Shown here piece by piece: positions 27,002 through 34,528 of a DNA stretch of 64,000 bases. The first letter of the stretch is position 1. Each line of letters starts with the position of its first letter. The stretch lies in assembly GCF_004526235.1 (NCBI RefSeq), contig NZ_CP038159.1:1922001-1986000 (forward strand). The letters run 5' to 3'. The position numbers and the translations under genes were made by a program. Below the pieces are notes generated by a model. The model was not told the DNA's origin and did no database searches. It saw only the letters and a program-made list of their open reading frames with translations. The DNA is from Sphingobacterium sp. CZ-2 (GTDB lineage: Bacteria > Bacteroidota > Bacteroidia > Sphingobacteriales > Sphingobacteriaceae).

Positions 27002-27640
27002 ATGATGTTGACTAAGAAAAGTTTTAGAATTGGTTTGTACATCTGCGATCAACTTGAGGAGCAAAGGGTAAAAGATATCCTATTGGGATATGAATTAGTC
27101 AATTTACTTGTTTTTAATCTTAGAGAGGAATCTATAAATAATTTAGATAAGACTATTTTATCAAATTCATTAGATCTATGCATACTAGATGTCAAATTGG
27201 GTATTAATACCATTGAAAAATTGCAATACACCTTGTTGAAAGTAAGTGAATCCAAGTTAGTCTTATATACAGATCCTGAAAATGTCGATCTATTGCCCAA
27301 GTTTATGGAATTATGTTCAAAAGGATTTATCCTACAAGGTGTTCATGAAACAGAATTGCTCTTTGCTATATCTGCAATACTTAATGAAGGAATATTTATC
27401 AGTCCCTTGCTGGCTGATAGATTTTTTCAAATATATCTGCACAAACGTCAGATTTTGAGAAATTTTTCTCCTAAAGAATTATTAGTTGTAAATGGTCTTA
27501 TCGAAGGATTTAGTTATAAGCAAATTGCTGAGCAAAATCAAATCTCTATTAACGCAGTAAGGGATTATGTAAAGAAAATTTATCGGAAACTAAATATTCA
27601 AAGTAAGGGACAATTGCTTTATAAATTACATATGCCCTAA
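27002..27640 (+). CDS. LuxR/NarL-type transcriptional regulator of the fibre operon
   Basis: A protein of about 212 residues. The N-terminal part looks like a receiver domain (LDLCILDVKLGIN contains a possible phospho-accepting aspartate), followed by LFAISAILNEGIFISPLL. The last 60 residues are a LuxR-type helix-turn-helix: FSPKELLVVNGLIEGFSYKQ, then IAEQNQISINAVRDYVKKIY and RKLNIQSK. The start is placed at ATG 27002 (another ATG follows directly); the upstream TTG frame adds 13 unlikely residues. It ends 22 bases before the outer-membrane protein gene, so it probably belongs to the same transcript and controls it. No sensor kinase is nearby. Confidence 0.75.
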   Translation: MMLTKKSFRIGLYICDQLEEQRVKDILLGYELVNLLVFNLREESINNLDKTILSNSLDLCILDVKLGINTIEKLQYTLLKVSESKLVLYTDPENVDLLPKFMELCSKGFILQGVHETELLFAISAILNEGIFISPLLADRFFQIYLHKRQILRNFSPKELLVVNGLIEGFSYKQIAEQNQISINAVRDYVKKIYRKLNIQSKGQLLYKLHMP

Positions 27641-27662
27641 ATTATGATTAATCTTATCTAAT

Positions 27663-30509
27663 ATGAGAAGATTGGCGTTCAATCGGATTTCACTATTCAT
27701 CTTGCTAATAATAATTCCATTATTGAGTTTGGGTCAGGAGTCTGAATTGAAAATATATTTTGAATCTGATAGTGTGGAGATTTCAGAAGGGGCAACTTTT
27801 ATAAATAGATTGAATATTCAGAATCTCCATATGGATTCAATTCATGTTGAAATCTCAGGATATCATATGAATAACGCCTTACTAAAATTGCCCACTGAAG
27901 TCCAAATTGCACCTTTTAGGTCCCTTCAATTTCCAGTAAAATTCTTAGCCTCTAAAGCCCTAATAAATGAAGAATACCAAAAGTTTAAATTTCTTATTCG
28001 GGTAAATAAAAAAGGTCGACATGTAAATGAAAGTCAACCGAGTTTTATAACCGTCCTTCCAACAAAAAAACGACTTTTGGTTCTTCTGGAACAACCTGAA
28101 TTTTATTTATTGCCAAATGATGATGAGACTAAATTGGTTTTCATCATTTCGAATCCTAGTTTATTTCAAGAAAAGTATTCCTTAAAACTAATTGATTTAC
28201 CAAAAGGGTATGAAATAATTAATCCCGCAAAACTTTTTTGGATTGATGGCAGATCAAAACAAGAAGTAGTTTTAGTTATGAAACATCCCATTGCAGATGG
28301 AAAAATGGTGGATTTCCATTGTACATTAGAGCTCAAACAAGACAAACATGATAAACCATTGCGTTATAAGCTACGCGGATTAAATTTAACTGGACAACTT
28401 GATTTAACTCAAAATGTTTATGCCGGAGAAAATCCCAATAATAATTTCAATGAAATAAACTACCTCACAAGTGATTACATGAATAGTATTCAATTGAATT
28501 CGAATTCTGAAATGTACTTTTCAAAGGATAATAAATTAGAATATTCCCTTCAATTTAATCATTTCATTGACCATGGCACATTTCAATTATTTAATAGCCA
28601 AATCAATTTCATGCACAAAAATTGGCAGTTTACAGCTGGGTCCTTACATGAAAACTTGAATTATAATTTGAATGGTAAAGGGGTTAAAATGTCGTATCGA
28701 AACGATGATCGAACTTTTAAGGCATTATTAATGGATAATGATTTGGTGATCTTAGGCAATGAAACAGATAGAAGAGTAATGGGATATAATATAGGTATGG
28801 AATATTTAAAGGGTTTAAAAACGAAAGAAACCACGAGATTATTGGCTGTTTATAACAATCGCCCAGATTTAAGGGTAGAAAATTCCATGGTAAATTTAGA
28901 GCATAAATTATGGGAAAATAATATTCATCTATTAAATCTGGAAAGTGGAATAAGCATGGCTCATCATGATAGTGATATACGAAAAAAGTATGAATTAGGT
29001 TTTGCTGGGGGTATAAATTATTCAGCAAAATTTGAAAAGGTTGGTTTACAGACTATGCAATACTACAGTCATCCTAATTTTACTGGAAATAGAAGAGGGG
29101 TAATTCAATCAGAATTCAAGCTAGACTATAATCCTAAATCTACACAAGGTATCAAATTAGGTTGGACCTTTAATCAAAATAGAATCAAAACAAATGACCT
29201 GCAATATGTGGAGGTGTTAAAAGATCTCTTGAGAATTTCTCAAATGAATGTTAGTTTAGACTATAAAAACAAATTATCTAAAAATTTCTCTATCGTTTTT
29301 GGACCATATTATTTAGAACAATATATGGATAGATTAAATGTAGATCACATTGTTCATAATATGTCTGAATCTTTGAGATTTAGAAAATCTTTAAGCTATA
29401 TCGATAAAAAAAACGGTATAAATTTGATTTTAGACCATGGACTATCTAATCAAAGATTTCAAGGTAAGGAAATGGATAGATTCTATTCTTTTAGAGCGAA
29501 TGCTATGGTAAATCATAAAGATTTAAGTTTGCACGTTTTCTATCAATATAATCCATACTTTTTATCAGATGCCTTAGCTAATTTGGAGTTCGGAAAATAT
29601 CACGTACTTAATTTTGAATCAAGGTATGCCCGTTACTTCATGAAAAAAAAGCTTCATGTTGCTAATTCATTGATGTATTATTATCATGGTGATAGTAAAC
29701 ACAGTAACTATGTTTGGAATGGACAAATTTTATTTAAAATGCAAAAAGGTGTTCAATTACGGGGAGATTTTTATTTTGGTATCAATAGGATGCAACGATT
29801 GATGTTATATAATCCAGAAATAGGAGTTGATCCAAATCCTATTGTATTTAATAGGCGAGATCAAACTTTATTATCAACTCGGCAGATTCGATTGGGAGTC
29901 AGCAAAGATTTGGCGTTTCGAGGTAATAAAGATGCTGCAAATTTAAATTTGTTGTTTTTTCATGATCAGAATGGAAATGGTGTAAAAGATGAGAACGAGG
30001 TTTATTTAAACGGGATTATCGTTAGTACTCAAGGAATGTTGGCCCAATCTAATAAAGAAGGCAAGGTTAGATTTAAACTTATAAAAGGTGAAACATATAA
30101 TTTTGATTTGCAAAGTAATAGTGGGTGGATAATGGCCAACAATGCCTTAAAGCAGATTAATATCACAAGAAGCCATAATTTGGAGGTTCCATTGGTCAAA
30201 ATGACAATGGTAAAAGGAATAATTACTCAGAAAATAAAGGAATTTCAGCCCAAAATTATCGATTTTTCAGATTATCAAATATTATTTCGTACGGAACTAG
30301 GTGTAAGTTATCAAACAAGGTCCAATATCCATGGTGGCTTTTTTATTTCTCTTCCTGATGGTAATTATAAAGTTGAAATTATTCCCAGACAGGATTTTAT
30401 AGAAGTAATTGAAAACGGGAAAAATGTTTTATTAAAAGATGGAAAAGAAGTTAGATTGGAATTTGAGATAGTCAACTCATCGAGAAAAATTAATATTTCC
30501 CAATTTTAG
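27663..30509 (+). CDS. Usher-like outer-membrane barrel protein (candidate fibre assembly platform)
   Basis: A 948-residue secreted protein with a signal peptide (residues 1-24). Residues about 26-240 form two Ig-like beta domains, the second like NEW3/COG1470 proteins (VVLVMKHPIADGKMVDF). About 245-760 is a long series of alternating hydrophobic strands, as in a large outer-membrane barrel. From 767 the segment HDQNGNGVKDENE resembles an EF-hand calcium loop that opens a CNA-B/SpaA-like domain, and a second small beta domain ends at 948 with an aromatic residue (ISQF). Size, domain order and the neighbouring PapD-like chaperone and pilin-like genes suggest a divergent usher. I do not see direct FimD motifs, so this is inference. 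Confidence 0.5.
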   Translation: MRRLAFNRISLFILLIIIPLLSLGQESELKIYFESDSVEISEGATFINRLNIQNLHMDSIHVEISGYHMNNALLKLPTEVQIAPFRSLQFPVKFLASKALINEEYQKFKFLIRVNKKGRHVNESQPSFITVLPTKKRLLVLLEQPEFYLLPNDDETKLVFIISNPSLFQEKYSLKLIDLPKGYEIINPAKLFWIDGRSKQEVVLVMKHPIADGKMVDFHCTLELKQDKHDKPLRYKLRGLNLTGQLDLTQNVYAGENPNNNFNEINYLTSDYMNSIQLNSNSEMYFSKDNKLEYSLQFNHFIDHGTFQLFNSQINFMHKNWQFTAGSLHENLNYNLNGKGVKMSYRNDDRTFKALLMDNDLVILGNETDRRVMGYNIGMEYLKGLKTKETTRLLAVYNNRPDLRVENSMVNLEHKLWENNIHLLNLESGISMAHHDSDIRKKYELGFAGGINYSAKFEKVGLQTMQYYSHPNFTGNRRGVIQSEFKLDYNPKSTQGIKLGWTFNQNRIKTNDLQYVEVLKDLLRISQMNVSLDYKNKLSKNFSIVFGPYYLEQYMDRLNVDHIVHNMSESLRFRKSLSYIDKKNGINLILDHGLSNQRFQGKEMDRFYSFRANAMVNHKDLSLHVFYQYNPYFLSDALANLEFGKYHVLNFESRYARYFMKKKLHVANSLMYYYHGDSKHSNYVWNGQILFKMQKGVQLRGDFYFGINRMQRLMLYNPEIGVDPNPIVFNRRDQTLLSTRQIRLGVSKDLAFRGNKDAANLNLLFFHDQNGNGVKDENEVYLNGIIVSTQGMLAQSNKEGKVRFKLIKGETYNFDLQSNSGWIMANNALKQINITRSHNLEVPLVKMTMVKGIITQKIKEFQPKIIDFSDYQILFRTELGVSYQTRSNIHGGFFISLPDGNYKVEIIPRQDFIEVIENGKNVLLKDGKEVRLEFEIVNSSRKINISQF

Positions 30510-30592
30510 ACACATCTTTATGTATAAGATTTATTATTAACTAATAAGATATATTAATTAAATTAGTATCATATTTTTAAATATTAGATTTT

Positions 30593-31129
30593 ATGATAAA
30601 GAAATCCATTTTAATGTTTGCAACACTAGGTTGTTTGAGCATTTTTCAAGTTGTGCATGGTCAAAGTAGAGATATAACATTAAATATTGAATTGAAAGAT
30701 GTTATTAGTGGTGGAGGTACTGGAGATGGCGGTACGGCTACTGGTTCGAATCAGATTGATTTCGATTTTAGTGGGGAAGCAGATTACCGTCAAACCCAAA
30801 CAAAAGTGGTGGCTGATCAGTTGCGTGTATTGAGTACAAAAAACTATGAGATTAATGTTAAAGCTCAAACAGCTAATTTTTCTTCTTCCACCTCATCAAG
30901 TACTTTGCCTCTAAGTATAATTAAAATCTCAACTGCATTAAATGGAACAACCACATTTGGAACAGCAGTTGTTCCAACGACCGCAGATCAAATAATCTAT
31001 ACCGGAGGTGTACCAACATTAGGCCAAGGTTTTGATTTTAAATATGAAATTGAACCCAATATTTTATTGGTAGAAGCTCCTAAGGAAAAGTATAATGTCG
31101 TTTTAACATATACTGTTGTTGCAAAATAA
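30593..31129 (+). CDS. Pilin-like secreted subunit
   Basis: A 178-residue protein with a signal peptide ending VVHGQ (about residue 24). The mature N-terminus RDITLNIELKDVIS alternates hydrophobic residues, followed by a flexible GGGTGDGGTATGSN linker; this resembles the donor strand plus linker of chaperone-usher subunits. The remainder is a beta sandwich ending YNVVLTYTVVAK. That end, and the block VLSTKNYEINVKAQ, resemble the C-terminal domain of the adhesin-like gene product (31975-33348). Probably the main fibre subunit. Followed by a terminator hairpin. Confidence 0.55.
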   Translation: MIKKSILMFATLGCLSIFQVVHGQSRDITLNIELKDVISGGGTGDGGTATGSNQIDFDFSGEADYRQTQTKVVADQLRVLSTKNYEINVKAQTANFSSSTSSSTLPLSIIKISTALNGTTTFGTAVVPTTADQIIYTGGVPTLGQGFDFKYEIEPNILLVEAPKEKYNVVLTYTVVAK

Positions 31130-31137
31130 TTGTTTTT

Positions 31138-31168
31138 CAACAGGGGATACTAAATCCCCTGTTTTTTT
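31138..31168 (+). terminator. Terminator between pilin-like and chaperone genes
   Basis: A perfect nine-base stem (ACAGGGGAT and ATCCCCTGT) and a seven-T run, ending four bases before the chaperone ATG. Partial termination here would make the upstream subunit more abundant than the downstream proteins. Confidence 0.8.
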
Positions 31169-31172
31169 AAAT

Positions 31173-31988
31173 ATGAATTTTCAAAAGTTTATTCTGTCCA
31201 TTTTATACCAGTTTCTTTTAATTGTATCCTCGCTGTCTTGGGGACAAGATATTTCTATTTCTCCTTCCATTTTACATTTTAGTACAGAGCCTGGTCATTC
31301 GGCCAGTAATACTATAAAGATTACGAATCATGGTGAAAAGATATATGAATTTCAAGTGAATTTAAGGGATTGGACTAGGGATTCTATCGGGAGAAAGGAA
31401 TATAGAGATCCTGGAACATTGGCCTTTTCGAATGCAAATTGGATTAGGATGAATGAATCCATAATTAGAGTTTTGCCAAATCAAGTATTGAATATTCCTA
31501 TTCAAATGGAGATTCCATTAGATCTCAAAGAAATACGCAGCAGTAATTCTATGCTTTTTTTAACACAGATTAATGGCATTGAGCAGGAAACAAATCATCC
31601 GTCCATAGGTATTAAAATTAATTACGAGTTTGGTGTACAAATTTTTCATACACCAATAACAGCAAAAAAAGGTGAAGTAGTTTTTACCAATATTTCATAC
31701 CAAGAACAGCAAGAATCTAAGGTAAGATTGTTGAGAATTGATTTTGAAAATAATGGTTATATCCATAAAAATGGACAAATAAGGACTGAATTGACCAACA
31801 TAGATACAGGCAAAGATTTTAAGTTAGAACCCGTGGCTTTCGCTATTATGCCTTTAGATAAACAATTTCAAACCATTAAACTTCCTAAGGAAATTGAAGA
31901 AGGAAATTATAAACTTGTTTCTTTTTTAGATCTAGGCGAAAATTATGAATTGAATATAGGGGAAAAGAAAATTCATGTTAAACTTTAA
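31173..31988 (+). CDS. PapD-like periplasmic chaperone
   Basis: A 271-residue exported protein (signal peptide ending SSLSWGQ). The first domain, ISISPSILHFSTEPGHSASN through WIRMNESIIRVLPNQVLNI to SIGIKINYEFGVQIFHTP, follows the pattern of archaic fimbrial chaperones: an N-terminal Ig strand, a PGQ-like turn, and a final YxFGVxIxHTP strand. The second domain (LRIDFENNGYIHKNGQIRTE, LPKEIEEGNYKLVSFLDLG) also fits. The Arg and Lys that anchor subunits in PapD cannot be assigned with confidence. The start is ATG 31173, since an upstream in-frame start would lie before the terminator. It overlaps the next gene by 14 bases. Confidence 0.6.
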   Translation: MNFQKFILSILYQFLLIVSSLSWGQDISISPSILHFSTEPGHSASNTIKITNHGEKIYEFQVNLRDWTRDSIGRKEYRDPGTLAFSNANWIRMNESIIRVLPNQVLNIPIQMEIPLDLKEIRSSNSMLFLTQINGIEQETNHPSIGIKINYEFGVQIFHTPITAKKGEVVFTNISYQEQQESKVRLLRIDFENNGYIHKNGQIRTELTNIDTGKDFKLEPVAFAIMPLDKQFQTIKLPKEIEEGNYKLVSFLDLGENYELNIGEKKIHVKL

Positions 31989-33348
31989 GTTATTAATAAT
32001 GTTTCTGATTAATCTATCTTTAGGTTATGGGCAAAATGTAAGGATGGAATTGGACCTTGCAAAACTTAAAGTTGGTAGTCATTCATTATTACATACTGGC
32101 TACCAATATACCAGAGGTTTGATAGCTACTAATAAGGTATTAGCTTTATCTGAATACAGTTATTTTCATGATGAATTTCTAACATCTGATTTACCAGTGG
32201 GTCTTTTAAGGCTATCAGTAGAACAAGAGAGTAAAATATATCCAAAAATTCAGTTATCAACAGAATCAACTGCTTTAACTGATGAGAATTCAAGTACGCA
32301 ACTGAAAAATGGTAATTTTAATATTCGATACGAAATATTAAATTTAAAACAATATGCATTGACTGCTGCAACTTACCATACGATAATACAATTGAAAGCT
32401 AAAACTGAGGCGCTTTCTACTAAAGTCAGGCCGAGTCCAATCCGTTTTGACCTTGTGATTCCTAAAGTTCTTGAGCCAAATTATGTGAATAGAGAAATAA
32501 AACTTCCAATTGATCAAATTTCCTATTATAGAAGTGGTTTTTTATTTGAAGTACCATTTACGACATCAATCTTCCATTCTATGCCAATAGTTGCTGATTT
32601 TAATTCTATAAACCCAAGTTTTGATTATACATTCTCTTCTGGATCAAGCTATTATGAAAATAAAAATGTTGAAGTATCTAAACTTCAAATCCATGGGGGA
32701 ACAATGGTTAATAATACTTATTCTGATCTTAGTACAGGAACAAAAAGGTTATGGGCAATATCAGATGTACCAATAGGTAACAGTAGCTTAATTTATTACG
32801 GATTCAAAATTAATGAAGATTATCTTCAATCATCTTTTTTACAGCCAGGAACTTATAAAACACAAATAAATATTCAAATTAAGGATGAAACAGATGTAAA
32901 TATCAATCAGAATCAAACAATGGATGTACAAATTGAAATTCCAGAAATGACTGAATTTCAATTGGGTACGAGTTCTGTAAGTCTTGAATTGAATTCTGCA
33001 GAGAATTATCTTCATGGTGTTCATAAGGACTATGCAGGACATGTACTTATAAGTAAAAATGCTCCGTTTCAAGTTACTGTCAGATCTAATCTTAGCAGTT
33101 TGTATTTTAATGACTCAGAAATCCCCGTTAGTAATATTTCTATTGGCCCTTCCTCTGAAGATTCGAGAATTAATCAAATTGCTGAATTAAGTGTTGAACC
33201 ACAAGTTTTAATTCATTCTGGGCAAGGCATCATCGATGGCTCCTACAATATCCGTTACTCCATTCGCCCTACAGCCGCCCATCAGCTCATCCATGTAGAA
33301 AAAGGGCGGTATACAGGCCTTATTACCTACTCCATTACAGCCCTCTAG
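31975..33348 (+). CDS. Multidomain adhesin/tip-like protein with C-terminal pilin domain
   Basis: A 457-residue secreted protein (signal peptide ending LSLGYGQ). It appears to hold three related beta domains, ending at AATYHTIIQLKAKTE (near 145), PGTYKTQINIQIKDE (near 310) and KGRYTGLITYSITAL (C-terminus). The last domain (about 325-457) aligns by eye with the pilin-like subunit, including HVLISKNAPFQVTV, a GQG block and the LTYT/ITYS end. Two extra domains in front of a subunit-like domain is how tip adhesins of chaperone-usher fibres are built. Ligand unknown. The frame overlaps the chaperone gene by 14 bases. Confidence 0.5.
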   Translation: MLNFKLLIMFLINLSLGYGQNVRMELDLAKLKVGSHSLLHTGYQYTRGLIATNKVLALSEYSYFHDEFLTSDLPVGLLRLSVEQESKIYPKIQLSTESTALTDENSSTQLKNGNFNIRYEILNLKQYALTAATYHTIIQLKAKTEALSTKVRPSPIRFDLVIPKVLEPNYVNREIKLPIDQISYYRSGFLFEVPFTTSIFHSMPIVADFNSINPSFDYTFSSGSSYYENKNVEVSKLQIHGGTMVNNTYSDLSTGTKRLWAISDVPIGNSSLIYYGFKINEDYLQSSFLQPGTYKTQINIQIKDETDVNINQNQTMDVQIEIPEMTEFQLGTSSVSLELNSAENYLHGVHKDYAGHVLISKNAPFQVTVRSNLSSLYFNDSEIPVSNISIGPSSEDSRINQIAELSVEPQVLIHSGQGIIDGSYNIRYSIRPTAAHQLIHVEKGRYTGLITYSITAL

Positions 33349-33432
33349 CACTGTATAATAATATTATTACAGAATCGTATCCCTTTTTTCGCTAATTTTC
33401 AGTTCGTTTTATTTAGCAATAAACCCTTATTC

Positions 33433-33444
33433 GCACTAAAGTGC
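33433..33444. promoter_or_regulatory. Palindrome before the RND operon
   Basis: GCACT-AA-AGTGC, a perfect 12-base palindrome ending ten bases before the adaptor ATG. It could be an operator. No regulator gene of the TetR or MarR type is adjacent. Confidence 0.3.
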
Positions 33445-33453
33445 ATGTACTGA

Positions 33454-34515
33454 ATGAAAAAGAGATCCATTATCTTGATAGGAATTGCGATAGCAATTGT
33501 TGTAGGCTTGATTGTTTATCGTGTGATAAGCAATAAGGAGAAAGAGGAAAAGCAAAGTGGTCCTGGAGGTCCAAGGGCGGCTTCTAAAGTTTATGGAAAA
33601 GTGATACAGGGTCAGCCATTTTCTGATTTCCTTTCCTTGTCGGGTTCTATTGAAGCCGACGAACAGATCGAGATCCATTCGGAGATTTCTGGTCTGGTGG
33701 AGTCCATCAATTTTTCGGAAGGTGGTAGGGTTGGACAGGGGCAGACGCTGCTGAAGATCAACGACGCCGAATTGCAGGCCCAATTGGCGCAGGCGCAGAC
33801 CCGCAATAACCTGGCGGGTGAAAATGAACGCCGAGCAAAATTATTGTTGGAGAAAGAGGCGATAAGCCAGGAAGAATATGATATTGCAAGTGCAGATTTT
33901 CGTACGGCACAGTCACAGATCCAATTAATAAGAGCGCAATTAAGCAAGACCATAATTAAGGCGCCATTTTCGGGAACGATCGGTCTTCGTAATATTTCCA
34001 AAGGAAGTTATATCACGCCGACCACCAATGTGGCACAGTTGGTGAACACCAATCGGGTAAAGATTTCCTTTTCCATTCCGGAAAAATATGCCAACAAAGT
34101 ACGGGTGAACAATCAGATCAAGTTTTCTGTTCAAGGAGTAGAAGGCGAGTTTACTGCCAAGATCTATGCAACAGAACCATCTGTTGAACTGAATACCCGG
34201 ACCTTATTGGTAAAAGCGGTCACACCAAATCCCAATGCTAAACTGATGCCAGGTACCTTTGCGAATATCATTTTTCCGTTGGAAACGGTAGAGGATGGCC
34301 TATTGGTCCCAGCAGAAGCATTAATCCCGATTCAGAATGGGAAGAAGATTTTTGTGATGAGAAACGGTAAAGCAAAAGAGGTTATGGTGGAGACGGGCGC
34401 ACGTACGGATGAGGACGTGTTGATCACATCGGGATTGGTAGCTGGGGATACCGTGCTGACATCAGGGGTGATGTCTTTGCGTGATGGTGCAGCAGTGAAA
34501 GTCACACTTCGTTAA
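33454..34515 (+). CDS. RND efflux periplasmic adaptor (MFP/HlyD family)
   Basis: A 353-residue adaptor with one N-terminal membrane anchor (IILIGIAIAIVVGLIVYRVI). The lipoyl half-motifs are EIHSEISGLVESINFSEGG and KTIIKAPFSGTIGLRNISKG, with a coiled-coil hairpin between them (QAQTRNNLAGENERRAKLLL). Beta-barrel and membrane-proximal domains follow. It links the permease and the outer-membrane channel encoded next. First gene of a three-gene operon (gaps of 13 and -11 bases). Substrate unknown. Confidence 0.9.
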   Translation: MKKRSIILIGIAIAIVVGLIVYRVISNKEKEEKQSGPGGPRAASKVYGKVIQGQPFSDFLSLSGSIEADEQIEIHSEISGLVESINFSEGGRVGQGQTLLKINDAELQAQLAQAQTRNNLAGENERRAKLLLEKEAISQEEYDIASADFRTAQSQIQLIRAQLSKTIIKAPFSGTIGLRNISKGSYITPTTNVAQLVNTNRVKISFSIPEKYANKVRVNNQIKFSVQGVEGEFTAKIYATEPSVELNTRTLLVKAVTPNPNAKLMPGTFANIIFPLETVEDGLLVPAEALIPIQNGKKIFVMRNGKAKEVMVETGARTDEDVLITSGLVAGDTVLTSGVMSLRDGAAVKVTLR

Positions 34516-34528
34516 TAAGCGAATAAAA

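Noticed and set aside
33355..33380. Palindromic A+T-rich sequence after the adhesin-like gene as a terminator
   Set aside because: The pairing is almost only A-T and no T run follows, so a terminator call is not justified.
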